A DNA stretch of 64,000 nt, taken from NCBI RefSeq assembly GCF_900090245.1, contig NZ_FMDN01000011.1:1-64000 (forward strand). The letters run 5' to 3'. The notes beneath the pieces are model-generated. The model was given only the letters and a program-made list of their open reading frames with translations, ran no database searches and was not told the origin of the DNA. The stretch comes from Micromonospora halophytica (GTDB taxonomy: Bacteria > Actinomycetota > Actinomycetes > Mycobacteriales > Micromonosporaceae). Position numbers and translations under genes: made by a program. Below, piece by piece: positions 47,413 to 56,692 of the stretch. Within the stretch, counting starts at the first letter, position 1; each line of letters opens with the position of its first letter.

Positions 47413-49874
47413 CCCGACAGACGGTGCACGAGGGCTGGACGCTGCGGGCCGTACCGGGGGAGCAGGTGCCGGCGCACATCGCCGGCCGGGCCGTGCCGGC
47501 CACCGTGCCCGGCTGCGTGCACACCGACCTGCTCGCCGCCGGCCTGATCCCCGAGCCGTTCCTCGACGCCAACGAGACGGAGCTGACCTGGATCGGGCGC
47601 ACCGACTGGGTCTACGAGACCAGCTTCGAACACCGGCCCGGTGACGACGACCGGGTCGACCTGGTCTGCGCCGGCCTGGACACGGTCGCCACCGTCACCC
47701 TCAACGACGTCGAGGTGGGCCGGACCGAGAACATGCACCGCGGCCACCGCTTCGACGTCACATCGCTGCTGCGGCCGGGGACGAACACCCTCGCCGTCCG
47801 GTTCGACTCGGCCTACCGCTACGCCGAGGCGCACCGGGACCGGCTCGGCGACCGGCCGAACGCCTACCCCGAGCCGTTCCAGTTCATCCGCAAGATGGCC
47901 TGCAACTTCGGCTGGGACTGGGGTCCGACGCTGGTCACCGCCGGCATCTGGCAGGAGATCGGGCTGCACGCCTGGTCCACCGCCCGGCTCGCCACGGTCC
48001 GTCCCCTGGTCACCGTCGCCGACGACGTGGGCCGAATCCAGCTGCACGTCGAGGTCGAGCGGGCGGCCGACGTCCCGGTCACCGTCCGGGCCGCCGTCGC
48101 CGGCGCCACCGCCGAGGTGGTCGTCGCGGCGGGGGAGCGCACGGCGGTGGCGACGATCGAGGTCCGCGACCCCGAGCTGTGGTGGCCCCGGGGGTACGGC
48201 GCGCAGGCGCTGCACCGCCTCGACGTGACCCTCTGCGCACCCGACGGCCGGGAGCTGGACGGCTGGTCCCGGCGCGTCGGCTTCCGCTCGGTACGCCTGG
48301 ACACCACCCCGGACGCGCACGGCACCCCCTTCGTCCTGCACGTCAACGACGTCCCGGTCTTCGTCCGCGGCGTCAACTGGATCCCCGACGACCCGTTCCC
48401 GAGCCGGATCACCCGCCGGCGGCTGGCGCACCGGTTCGACCAGGCGGCCGACGCCGGAATCAACCTGCTGCGGGTCTGGGGCGGCGGCCGGTACGAGTCG
48501 GCGGACTTCTACGAGCTGGCCGACGAGCGGGGCCTGCTGGTCCAGCAGGACTTCCTCTTCGCCTGCGCCGCGTACCCGGAGGAGGAGCCGTTCGCCACCG
48601 AGGTGGCCGCCGAGGCGACCGAGGCGGTGACCCGGCTGGCCGGGCACCCGTCGCTGGTGCTCTGGACCGGCAACAACGAGAACATCTGGGGCTGGCACGA
48701 CTGGGGCTGGCAGGAGGAACTGGCCGGTCGCACCTGGGGTCGGGGCTACTACCTGGACCTGCTGCCCCGGATCGTCGCTGAGCTGGACCCGACCCGCCCG
48801 TACTGGCCGGGCAGCCCCTGGTCGGGCAGCGACGAGATCCACCCCAACGACCCGGCGCACGGCACCATGCACATCTGGGACGTGTGGAACACCGACGACT
48901 ATACGAAGTACCGGGAGTACGTCCCGCGTTTCGTCGCCGAGTTCGGCTACCAGGCGCCCCCGGCGTACGCGACGCTGCGCCGGGCGCTGTCCGACGAGCC
49001 GCTGGCGCACGACTCGCCCGGCATGGCGCACCACCAGAAGGCCGCCGACGGCGACGCGAAGCTGCAGCGCGGCCTCGACGCGCACCTGCCCGTCCCGGCG
49101 GACTTCGACGACTGGCACTACCTCACCCAGCTCAACCAGGCCCGGGCGATCCAGCTCGGGGTGGAACACTTCCGTTCGCACCGGGACGTCTGCGCCGGCA
49201 CCATCGTCTGGCAGCTCAACGACTGCTGGCCGGTCACCTCGTGGGCGGCGATCGACGGCGACGGGCGGCGCAAGCCGCTCTGGTACGCGCTGCGCCGGGC
49301 GTACGCCGACCGGCTGCTCACCGTCCAGCCCCGTGACGGCGGCCTGGCCCTGGTGGCGGTCAACGAGACCGGCCGGCCGTGGCGGGCGCCGGCGACGGTG
49401 ACCCGGCTGACCCTGGCCGGCGAACCACGGGCGAAGACCGGGTACGAGCTGGACGTGCCGGCGTACGCGGCGGTGGCGTTGCCGCTGCCGACGGACCTGG
49501 CCGGGCCGGAGGAGGCCGCCCGGGAACTGCTGGTGGCCGAGGCCGGCGACGAGGTGGAGCGGGCCCTCTGGTTCTTCGCCGAGGACCGGGACGCCCGCTG
49601 GCCGGCGGCCCGCTTCGACGCGACGGTCGAGCCGGTCGACGGCGGGCAGCGGGTCCGGGTGACCGCCCGGACGGTGCTGCGCGACCTGACCCTCTTCCCG
49701 GACCGGCTCGACCCGTCCGCCGAGGTGGACCGGGCGCTGGTCACCCTGCTGCCCGGGGAGTCGACCACCTTCACCGTGGCGGCCGACGTGCCCCTGGACC
49801 CGGCGGCGTTGACCGCCCGGCCGGTGCTGCGTTGCGTCAACGACATCGACCTGGACAACCTGCGCGCCGAGTGA
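47409..49874 (+). CDS. Beta-mannosidase (GH2 family)
   Basis: An 821-residue cytoplasmic glycoside hydrolase without signal peptide. The N-terminal sandwich carries the mannosidase hallmark ATVPGCVHTDLLAAGLIPEP with ETELTWIGRTDWVYET. The (beta/alpha)8 barrel has the acid/base Glu424 in WTGNNENIWG, the nucleophile Glu511 in VAEFGYQAPP and WPGSPWSGSDE. It hydrolyses terminal beta-mannose from imported manno-oligosaccharides. It is coupled to the permease by a 4-base overlap. A 13-bp hairpin ends the operon. Confidence 0.93.
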   Translation: MTRQTVHEGWTLRAVPGEQVPAHIAGRAVPATVPGCVHTDLLAAGLIPEPFLDANETELTWIGRTDWVYETSFEHRPGDDDRVDLVCAGLDTVATVTLNDVEVGRTENMHRGHRFDVTSLLRPGTNTLAVRFDSAYRYAEAHRDRLGDRPNAYPEPFQFIRKMACNFGWDWGPTLVTAGIWQEIGLHAWSTARLATVRPLVTVADDVGRIQLHVEVERAADVPVTVRAAVAGATAEVVVAAGERTAVATIEVRDPELWWPRGYGAQALHRLDVTLCAPDGRELDGWSRRVGFRSVRLDTTPDAHGTPFVLHVNDVPVFVRGVNWIPDDPFPSRITRRRLAHRFDQAADAGINLLRVWGGGRYESADFYELADERGLLVQQDFLFACAAYPEEEPFATEVAAEATEAVTRLAGHPSLVLWTGNNENIWGWHDWGWQEELAGRTWGRGYYLDLLPRIVAELDPTRPYWPGSPWSGSDEIHPNDPAHGTMHIWDVWNTDDYTKYREYVPRFVAEFGYQAPPAYATLRRALSDEPLAHDSPGMAHHQKAADGDAKLQRGLDAHLPVPADFDDWHYLTQLNQARAIQLGVEHFRSHRDVCAGTIVWQLNDCWPVTSWAAIDGDGRRKPLWYALRRAYADRLLTVQPRDGGLALVAVNETGRPWRAPATVTRLTLAGEPRAKTGYELDVPAYAAVALPLPTDLAGPEEAARELLVAEAGDEVERALWFFAEDRDARWPAARFDATVEPVDGGQRVRVTARTVLRDLTLFPDRLDPSAEVDRALVTLLPGESTTFTVAADVPLDPAALTARPVLRCVNDIDLDNLRAE

Positions 49875-49883
49875 GCGTGTGAC

Positions 49884-49915
49884 GGCCGGCCGGTGGGTGG
49901 TTCCACCGGCCGGCC
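49884..49915 (+). terminator. Terminator of the mannoside operon
   Basis: A perfect 13-bp stem (49884-49896 with 49903-49915) and 6-base loop, 9 bases after the mannosidase stop. Confidence 0.7.
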
Positions 49916-50074
49916 CCGCACGTCGTCTCCCCCCCCCGGCTTCCTTCTGCTGTCCGGCGGGGCCGGGCGCGATCCATCCGTGCGATCAGGTCCGTAGCGT
50001 GCGCGTCGGCCCTCTGCGGGTCGGAACCGCGCCCGCACCCCACGGCCCTGCCGCCTCCCCGCTCCGCCGTCGAC

Positions 50075-50090
50075 TTGAAGAATTGTGCAA
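50075..50090. promoter_or_regulatory. Candidate ArsR operator at the arsR-sulP promoter
   Basis: TTGAAGAATTGTGCAA is an imperfect palindrome (12 of 16 positions symmetric), just upstream of a TAAAGT -10 candidate (50095-50100). ArsR repressors typically bind such 12-2-12-like AT-rich dyads over the promoter. Confidence 0.5.
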
Positions 50091-50144
50091 GTGCTAAAGT
50101 CGTCATGGTGCGGCGTCGGCCGCGCGGTGAAGGAGGCGACGGAC

Positions 50145-50483
50145 GTGTCGGTGCCGCTGTACCAGGCGAAGGCGGAGCTGTTCCGCACCCTCGGGCACCC
50201 GGCGCGGATCCGGGTGCTCGAACTGCTCCAGGACGGCCCGAAGCCCGTCCGCGACCTGCTCGCCGCGATCGACGTCGAAGCGTCCAACCTCTCCCAGCAG
50301 CTCGCCGTGCTGCGCCGCGCCGGCATGGTCACCACCTGGCGCGACGGCCCGCTCGTGATGTACGCGCTCAGCACCCCCGACGTGGCCGACCTGCTGGCCG
50401 CCGGACGGCGCATCCTCGGCGCGGTCCTCACCGACCGGGACGGCCTCCTCGACGAACTGCGCGCCTCGGGAGAGGGCCGGTGA
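50145..50483 (+). CDS. ArsR family transcriptional regulator
   Basis: A 112-residue winged-helix repressor: VPLYQAKAELFRTLGHPARIRVLELL, then the recognition helix region VEASNLSQQLAVLRRAGMV and the wing TWRDGPLVMYALSTPDV. No cysteine is present, so classical metal-thiolate sensing is ruled out. It precedes and overlaps (GTGA) a SulP transporter gene, a common actinobacterial pair, and probably represses its own operon. The GTG at 50145 has AAGGAGG eight bases upstream, which decides this start over an earlier ATG. Confidence 0.9.
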   Translation: MSVPLYQAKAELFRTLGHPARIRVLELLQDGPKPVRDLLAAIDVEASNLSQQLAVLRRAGMVTTWRDGPLVMYALSTPDVADLLAAGRRILGAVLTDRDGLLDELRASGEGR

Positions 50484-52144
50484 GCAGCGCCGCCGGACTC
50501 CTCCGCGACCGCGTTGTCGGCCTGCTCCCCGGCCGCGCCGACTGGGCGGCGGTGCACCGCTCGCCCCGCCGGGACCTGCTCGCCGGCCTGACCGTGGCGG
50601 TGGTGGCGCTGCCGCTGGCCCTGGCCTTCGGCGTCACCTCCGGGCTCGGCGCACAGGCCGGCCTGGTCACCGCCGTGGTCGCCGGCGCCGTGGCCGCGAT
50701 CTTCGGCGGCTCCAACCTCCAGGTGTCCGGCCCCACCGGGGCGATGACCGTCGTACTGGTGCCGGTGGTGCAGCAGTTCGGCCCGACCGGAGTGCTGATG
50801 GTCGGTGCGCTGGCCGGGCTGATCCTCGTCGCCCTGGCGCTGGCCCGCCTCGGCCGGTACGTCCGCTACCTGCCCACCCCGGTGATCGAGGGCTTCACCG
50901 CCGGCATCGCCGTGGTCATCGCCCTGCAACAGGTGCCCGCCGCGCTCGGCGTCACCGACGCCCACGGCGAGCGGGTCTGGGCGGTGGCGGCCGACGCGGT
51001 CGCCCGGTTCGTCGTACACCCCCGGCCGGCGGCCGTCGCGGTGGCCCTCGGCGTCGCGGCGCTGATGCTGCTCGGCGCCCGCTGGCGGCCCGGCCTGCCG
51101 TTCTCCCTGCTCGGGGTCGCCGCCGCGACGGTGCTCGCCGAGACCACCCCGGTCGACCTGGTCCGCATCGGTGCGCTGCCGCAGGGCCTGCCCGCGCCGT
51201 CGCTCGGCTTCCTCGACCCCGGCGCGCTCGGCGTGCTGCTGCCCTCCGCGCTCGCGGTGGCCGCCCTCGCCGCCCTGGAGAGCCTGCTGTCGGCCACCGT
51301 CGCGGACGCCATGACGGTCGGCGAGCGACACGATCCGGAACGGGAACTCTTCGGCCAGGGCCTGGCCAACCTCGCCTCCCCGGTCTTCGGCGGCATCCCG
51401 GCCACCGCGGCCATCGCCCGCACCGCCGTCAACGTCCGCGCCGGGGCGTCGTCGAAGCTCGCCGCCCTCACCCACGCGGTCGCCCTGGCCGGGATCGTGC
51501 TGGCCGCCGCGCCGCTGGTCGGCCGGATCCCGCTCGCCGCCCTGGCCGGCGTGCTGCTCGCCACCACCGTCCGGATGGTCGAGGCCGGCTCGCTGTGGGC
51601 GCTGGCCCGCGCCACCCGGGGCGACGCGCTGGTGCTGGTGCTCACCTTCGCCGTCACCGTCATCTGGGACCTGGTCACCGCCGTCGCGGTCGGCGTCGGC
51701 GTCGCGGTGGTGATCGCGCTGCGCGCCGTGGCCCGCAGCGCCAAGCTGGAACAGGTCCCCCTCGACCAGGGCGAACACAGCGCCGAGGAGCACGCGCTGC
51801 TCGCCGAGCACATCGTCGCCTACCGGCTCGACGGGCCGCTCTTCTTCGCCGCCGCGCACACCTTCCTGCTGGAACTCTCCGAGGTCGCCGACGTGCGGGT
51901 GGTGATCCTGCGGATGTCCCGGGTCACCACCGTCGACGCCACCGGCGCGCAGGTCCTCGGCGACGCGATCCGGCGGCTGCGGGGGCGCGGAATCACCGTG
52001 CTGCTCTCCGGCATCACCCCGGGGCACGACCAGGTGCTCACCACCCTCGGGGTGGCCGAGGAGCTACGCCGTGAGGGGTTGGTCTTCCCGGACACCCCGT
52101 CGGCCATCCGACACGCCCGCACCCTGGCCCTCACGTCCGCCTGA
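50480..52144 (+). CDS. SulP family anion transporter with STAS domain
   Basis: A 554-residue membrane protein with about 11-12 spans. The SulP signature DLLAGLTVAVVALPLALAFG is near the N-terminus and NLQVSGPTGAMTVVLVPV follows. A cytoplasmic STAS domain begins near residue 445 (IVAYRLDGPLFFAAAHTFLLE) and includes RVTTVDATGAQVLGDAI. Family members carry sulfate, bicarbonate or dicarboxylates; the substrate is not evident. It is translationally coupled to an ArsR regulator, and there is no carbonic anhydrase gene adjacent. Confidence 0.92.
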   Translation: MSSAAGLLRDRVVGLLPGRADWAAVHRSPRRDLLAGLTVAVVALPLALAFGVTSGLGAQAGLVTAVVAGAVAAIFGGSNLQVSGPTGAMTVVLVPVVQQFGPTGVLMVGALAGLILVALALARLGRYVRYLPTPVIEGFTAGIAVVIALQQVPAALGVTDAHGERVWAVAADAVARFVVHPRPAAVAVALGVAALMLLGARWRPGLPFSLLGVAAATVLAETTPVDLVRIGALPQGLPAPSLGFLDPGALGVLLPSALAVAALAALESLLSATVADAMTVGERHDPERELFGQGLANLASPVFGGIPATAAIARTAVNVRAGASSKLAALTHAVALAGIVLAAAPLVGRIPLAALAGVLLATTVRMVEAGSLWALARATRGDALVLVLTFAVTVIWDLVTAVAVGVGVAVVIALRAVARSAKLEQVPLDQGEHSAEEHALLAEHIVAYRLDGPLFFAAAHTFLLELSEVADVRVVILRMSRVTTVDATGAQVLGDAIRRLRGRGITVLLSGITPGHDQVLTTLGVAEELRREGLVFPDTPSAIRHARTLALTSA

Positions 52145-52147
52145 CGG

Positions 52148-52164
52148 GCCGCCGCTCCGGCGGC
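52148..52164. terminator. Short hairpin between convergent sulP and ilvD
   Basis: A 7-bp GC stem (52148-52154 with 52158-52164) with a 3-base loop in the 73-base gap between convergent genes. Confidence 0.4.
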
Positions 52165-52217
52165 TGGTCAGGCGGGTGTGAAGGAGTCGGCCTTCGAGCC
52201 GTCGGCCGGCGCCGCGC

Positions 52218-54065
52218 TCACTCCGGCACCCGGCGGTACGCGCCGTCGCTGGCCGAGGTCGCCATCGAGGCGTACGCGCGCAGCGCCGCCGACACCGGCC
52301 GCTGCCGGTCGACGGGCGTGTACGGACGGTCCCGCTTCTCCTGCGCGACCCGCCGGGCGTCCAGCACGTCGTCCGCCACGTTCAGCGAGATCGACCGCCC
52401 CGGGATGTCGATGACGATCTCGTCGCCCTCCTGGACGAGCGCGATCAGCCCCCCGGAGGCCGCCTCGGGGGAGACGTGCCCGATGGACAGCCCGGAGGTG
52501 CCGCCGGAGAACCGGCCGTCGGTGAGCAGCGCGCAGGCCCGGCCCAGCCCCCGGCCCTTGAGGAACGAGGTGGGGTAGAGCATCTCCTGCATGCCGGGGC
52601 CGCCCTTCGGGCCCTCGTACCGGATCACCACGACGTCGCCGGCGACGACCTGCTTGGCGAGGATGGCGGTGACGGCGTCGTCCTGCGACTCGTAGACCTT
52701 GGCCGGGCCGCGGAAGGTGAGGCACTCCTCGGGCACCCCGGCGGTCTTGACCACGCAGCCGTCGGGCGCGAGGTTGCCGTGCAGGATGGCCAGCCCACCG
52801 TCGGCGCTGTACGCGTGCTCACGGTCGCGGATGCAGCCGCCGGCGGCGTCGGTGTCCAGCGATGACCAGCGGTTGGTGGTGGAGAACGGCTCGGTGGTGC
52901 GCACCCCGCCCGGGGCGGCGTGGAACAGCTCGACGGCCGCCGGCTTCGGTGACCCGCCGCGCACGTCCCAGTCGGCGAGCCACTGCGACAGGCTCCGGGA
53001 GTGCACCGCGTGCACGTCCCGGTGGAGCAGCCCGGCCCGGTCCAGCTCGCCGAGGATGGCGGGGATGCCGCCGGCCCGGTGCACGTCCTCCATGTGGTAC
53101 TGCGGCGAGTTCGGGGCGACCTTGGCCAGGCAGGGTACCCGGCGGGAGATCGCGTCGATGTCGGCCACGTCGAAGTCCAGCTCGGCCTCGCGGGCGGCGG
53201 CGAGCAGGTGCAGGATCGTGTTTGTCGATCCGCCCATCGCCACGTCGAGGGCGACCGCGTTCTCGATGGCGGCCCGGCTGGCGACGGCGCGGGGCAGCAC
53301 CGAGGCGTCGTCGCCGTCGTACCACCGCTTGGCGATCTCCACGGCGGTGCGGCCGGCCTCGACGAAGAGCGACCGGCGCGCGGCGTGGGTGGCCAGCGTC
53401 GACCCGTTGCCCGGCAGGGCGAGGCCGATCGCCTCGGTCAGGCAGTTCATCGAGTTGGCGGTGAACATGCCGGAGCAGGAGCCGCAGGTCGGGCAGGCGG
53501 AGCGCTCGATCTCGCCGAGCTGGTCGTCGGTGACCGCCTCGTTCGAGGAGGCGATCATCGCGTCGATCAGGTCGATCTTGGAGTGCACGACGCCCTCGAT
53601 CGCCACCGTCTTGCCGGCCTCCATCGGGCCGCCGGAGACGAAGACGGTCGGGATGTTCAGCCGCAGCGCGGCCAGCAGCATGCCCGGGGTGATCTTGTCG
53701 CAGTTGGAGATGCAGACCAGGGCGTCCGCGCAGTGCGCGTTGACCATGTACTCCACCGCGTCGGCGATCAGCTCCCGGCTGGGCAGCGAGTAGAGCATGC
53801 CGCCGTGGCCCATCGCGATGCCGTCGTCGACCGCGATGGTGTTGAACTCCCGGCCCACCCCGCCGGCCTCGGCCACCGCGTCGGCGACCAGGCCGCCCAT
53901 GTCCTTGAGGTGTACGTGACCGGGCACGAACTGGGTGAAGCTGTTGGCGATGGCGACGATCGGCTTGCCGAAGTCGTCGTCGGTCATCCCGGTGGCCCGC
54001 CACAGGGCCCGGGCGCCGGCCATCGTCCGACCGTGGGTGGAGGTCCTCGACCGCAGCTCAGGCAT
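52218..54065 (-). CDS. ilvD: Dihydroxy-acid dehydratase
   Basis: A 615-residue IlvD, which dehydrates 2,3-dihydroxy-isovalerate and -methylvalerate in valine/isoleucine synthesis. Fe-S cysteines lie in CISNCDKITPGM and ACPTCGSCSGMFTANSMNCL. The C-terminal half has TDGRFSGGTSGLSIGHVSPE. The start MPELRSRTSTHGRTMAGARAL at 54065 fits the family. No ribosome site precedes it, and CACACT lies 7 bases upstream, so it may be leaderless. It is unlinked in transcription to ilvBNC 3 kb away but in the same pathway. Confidence 0.97.
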   Translation of the reverse strand: MPELRSRTSTHGRTMAGARALWRATGMTDDDFGKPIVAIANSFTQFVPGHVHLKDMGGLVADAVAEAGGVGREFNTIAVDDGIAMGHGGMLYSLPSRELIADAVEYMVNAHCADALVCISNCDKITPGMLLAALRLNIPTVFVSGGPMEAGKTVAIEGVVHSKIDLIDAMIASSNEAVTDDQLGEIERSACPTCGSCSGMFTANSMNCLTEAIGLALPGNGSTLATHAARRSLFVEAGRTAVEIAKRWYDGDDASVLPRAVASRAAIENAVALDVAMGGSTNTILHLLAAAREAELDFDVADIDAISRRVPCLAKVAPNSPQYHMEDVHRAGGIPAILGELDRAGLLHRDVHAVHSRSLSQWLADWDVRGGSPKPAAVELFHAAPGGVRTTEPFSTTNRWSSLDTDAAGGCIRDREHAYSADGGLAILHGNLAPDGCVVKTAGVPEECLTFRGPAKVYESQDDAVTAILAKQVVAGDVVVIRYEGPKGGPGMQEMLYPTSFLKGRGLGRACALLTDGRFSGGTSGLSIGHVSPEAASGGLIALVQEGDEIVIDIPGRSISLNVADDVLDARRVAQEKRDRPYTPVDRQRPVSAALRAYASMATSASDGAYRRVPE

Positions 54066-54175
54066 GGACACCAGTGTGGCACCGCCGGCGCGGTGGCCCC
54101 GGCCGGTCCGGACGTGTCCCAACAGATGCGCACCCGGTGCCCCACGGGTCACGCTCATCCGGCACAGTTGAGGAC

Positions 54176-56575
54176 GTGCGTTACACCCCGGGCATGGTCG
54201 CGGTCGCGGTCCTGAGCGCCCTGGTGGCCGCGACGGCGACCGCGCTGCTCGCCGGGTCTGCCCGGCGCCGCACCGGTCCGCAGCGCCGGGCGTACGTCCT
54301 GCTGGCCGTCGCCGGAGCGGCCGCCCTGGTCGCCCTGCTGGTCGGGGTGATCGTGGAACTCGGCCATTCGCACCAACCACCCCACCCGGCCCGGCTCACC
54401 GGCTGGCCCCTGGCGGTCTCCGTCGCCGCGACGCTGAGCGGTCTGGCCGCCGCCGCCGGGCTGCTGCGCCTGCCTGGTGTGGTGGTCAACCGGGCGGCCA
54501 CGGCCCGGCTGCTGCTCGACGGGCTGATCATGGCGACCGCGCTCTGGTTCGTCGGCTGGGTGGTCTTCTCCGAGCCGACCCGGCTGCTCGGCGCGGCGAC
54601 CCCGGTCGCCTGCCCGGCGATCCTGCTGGCCTCGGTCAACGCCGCGCTGACCGCCGGGCTGACGCTGATCGTGGTGCTCCGCGCCGCCCCACCCCGCTCG
54701 CCGTTCGCGCTGCTCGGCTCGGGCATCACCGCCAGCGCCTTCGGCGGTCTGGGCGTCGCCGCGGGGGTGTGCCAGGGCGGCCTGGGAATGACCCTGTCCG
54801 CCGCCGTGCTGCTCGCCCTGGGCCTGCTCGCCGTCGCGCTGGCGGTGTACCGGGGCGACCCGCCGGGGCAGGTCGACGTCGACCTGATCCGCCGCGACGG
54901 GGCGTACGCCTTCGTCCCGATGTTCGCGATGGCCGGCTCGGCGATGTACCACCTCGTGCAGGGCGGTCGCTTCGACGCGCTCGGCATCGTGGCCGGCAGC
55001 GTCGAGGGCTTCGCCCTGGTCGCCCGGCAGTACCTCACCCTCAACGACATGCGCGGGTACGCGGGCCGGCTGGCCGAGCGCGAGGCGCACTTCCGTGAGC
55101 TGGCCCACACCGACGCGCTGACCGGGTTGGCGAACCGCCGGGGCCTGCTGCGCGAGTTGCAGCGCTGCGCCGAGGAGGGGGTCGACTGCGTGCTGCTCGG
55201 CCTCGACCTGGACGGCTTCAAGAACGTCAACGACATGCGCGGGCACGACGTGGGTGACCTGGTGCTGGCCGAGGTGGGGCGGCGGCTGCGCGGCAACCTG
55301 CGCCCCGGCGACCTGGCCGCCCGGCTCGGCGGCGACGAGTTCGCGGTGCTCATGCGCGGCCGCCCGGCCGACGCCGACGCGGTCGCCCAGCGGCTGCTCG
55401 GGGTGCTCGGGCGGGCGTACGAGCAGCCGGACGGGCCGGTCTTCCTCTCGGTCAGCATCGGGGTGGCCGGGCAGGGCGGCGAGCCCGACCAGGCGGCTCT
55501 GCTGCGCCACGCCGACCTCGCGCTGCGCTACGCCAAGCAGCGGGGCAAGAACCGGATCGAGCGCTACGACGGCACCCACGACCAGGTGCTGCTGCGGCGT
55601 ACCCGGGTGGAGCACGAGCTGCGTGGGGCGATCGAGCGCAACGAACTGCGGCTGGTGTTCCAGCCGGTCGCCTCGCTGCCCTCGGTGCGTCCGGTCGGCG
55701 CCGAGGCGCTGCTGCGCTGGCACCACCCGGAGCTGGGCAACGTCCGCCCGGACGAGTTCATCCCGCTCGCCGAGGAGTGCGGGATGATCGCGAAGCTGGG
55801 TGCCTGGGTGCTGCACCAGGCCTGCTGGCAGCTCTCCCGCTGGCTGGCCGACGGGCACGACGTCTGGGTGTCGGTCAACGTCTCCCCGCGCGAGCTGCAC
55901 GCCCCGGAGTACGTGGTGCAGGTGGCCGAGGCGCTGCGGGCGCACCATGTGCCGCCGCAGCGGTTGGTGCTGGAGGTCACCGAGCACGCGGTCGCCACCG
56001 ACCTGGACGAGCTGATCCGCCGGTTGACCGCGCTGCGGCACACCGGCGTCCGGATCGCCCTGGACGACTTCGGCGCCGGCTACTCCTCGCTCGGCCAGTT
56101 GCGCCGGCTGCCGATCGACATCCTCAAGATCGACCACAGTCTGGTGGCCGAGCACGAACCGGTCCGCCCGGTGGGACGGGACGGGCCGGCCTTCGCCCCG
56201 ATGGTCGACATCGTGATGCGACTCGGGCACCAGCTCGGCATGGAGGTCATCGCCGAGGGGGTGACCTCCCCCACCGAACTGGCCGCGGTGGTCGCCGCCG
56301 GCTGCCGTTTCGGCCAGGGTGCGCTCTTCGGCTGGGGGGTGCCCGCCGAGCACCTGGAGGCGATGCTGGAGGCCGCCACCTCGCCGGGGGCGCGCCCCTC
56401 CCCGGCGCCGCCGCCCGGGCCGCGCCGGGCCGTGCCGTCGCCGTTGCTGCCCCGGTTACGGTCCGACCCGTCCGCGTCGCCGCCGGTGCCGGCGCCCCGT
56501 GTCGCACAGGATGGATCTGCGCAGGCCGGGCCGGTTGTCGGGCCTCCGAAGGGGGACGGTGTCCCCCGTTCGTGA
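54176..56575 (+). CDS. Membrane GGDEF-EAL protein with intact motifs and I-site
   Basis: A 799-residue protein with seven to eight membrane spans in the first ~290 residues. GGDEF is intact at residue 385 and preceded by RPGD at the I-site position, so product inhibition of a cyclase is possible. The EAL domain has EAL near residue 510 with LEVTEHAV, LDDFGAGYSS, LKIDHSL and IAEGVTS all kept. Both cyclase and phosphodiesterase activity are plausible. The last ~70 residues are Pro-rich and disordered. The GTG at 54176 is uncertain: its GAGG is very close, and an ATG at 54194 is possible. It diverges from ilvD. Confidence 0.88.
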   Translation: MRYTPGMVAVAVLSALVAATATALLAGSARRRTGPQRRAYVLLAVAGAAALVALLVGVIVELGHSHQPPHPARLTGWPLAVSVAATLSGLAAAAGLLRLPGVVVNRAATARLLLDGLIMATALWFVGWVVFSEPTRLLGAATPVACPAILLASVNAALTAGLTLIVVLRAAPPRSPFALLGSGITASAFGGLGVAAGVCQGGLGMTLSAAVLLALGLLAVALAVYRGDPPGQVDVDLIRRDGAYAFVPMFAMAGSAMYHLVQGGRFDALGIVAGSVEGFALVARQYLTLNDMRGYAGRLAEREAHFRELAHTDALTGLANRRGLLRELQRCAEEGVDCVLLGLDLDGFKNVNDMRGHDVGDLVLAEVGRRLRGNLRPGDLAARLGGDEFAVLMRGRPADADAVAQRLLGVLGRAYEQPDGPVFLSVSIGVAGQGGEPDQAALLRHADLALRYAKQRGKNRIERYDGTHDQVLLRRTRVEHELRGAIERNELRLVFQPVASLPSVRPVGAEALLRWHHPELGNVRPDEFIPLAEECGMIAKLGAWVLHQACWQLSRWLADGHDVWVSVNVSPRELHAPEYVVQVAEALRAHHVPPQRLVLEVTEHAVATDLDELIRRLTALRHTGVRIALDDFGAGYSSLGQLRRLPIDILKIDHSLVAEHEPVRPVGRDGPAFAPMVDIVMRLGHQLGMEVIAEGVTSPTELAAVVAAGCRFGQGALFGWGVPAEHLEAMLEAATSPGARPSPAPPPGPRRAVPSPLLPRLRSDPSASPPVPAPRVAQDGSAQAGPVVGPPKGDGVPRS

Positions 56576-56593
56576 ACCAACATGTGGGATCAG

Positions 56594-56622
56594 TTGACTC
56601 AGCGCTTGAGATGCGTCAGGCT
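56594..56622 (+). promoter_or_regulatory. Promoter of the ilvBNC operon
   Basis: TTGACT (56594-56599), 17 bases, CAGGCT (56617-56622). The leader-peptide ATG begins exactly 7 bases downstream, matching leaderless transcription. Confidence 0.65.
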
Positions 56623-56629
56623 GGTCCAC

Positions 56630-56665
56630 ATGTCGTCGATCCGGTCGCTGCGAGTACTTACCTGA
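56630..56665 (+). CDS. ilvB leader peptide (11 aa), attenuation control
   Basis: The mini-ORF encodes M-S-S-I-R-S-L-R-V-L-T, with four branched-chain residues among eleven. It uses GTA and CTT, codons that are rare in this genome, for the last Val and Leu. It has no ribosome site but sits 7 bases after the -10 box. It is followed at once by a hairpin and then a U-tailed terminator, the standard layout of amino-acid attenuation. Ribosome stalling when Ile/Leu/Val-tRNA is scarce should permit read-through into ilvB. This is inferred from sequence. Confidence 0.7.
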   Translation: MSSIRSLRVLT

Positions 56666-56691
56666 GCGCACTCTCCTCCTCGAGAGTGCGC
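56666..56691 (+). promoter_or_regulatory. Leader hairpin of the ilvB attenuator
   Basis: A perfect 10-bp stem (56666-56675 with 56682-56691) that starts directly after the leader-peptide stop codon, where a ribosome would affect its folding. The exact antiterminator pairing could not be resolved by eye. Confidence 0.6.
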
Positions 56692-56692
56692 T

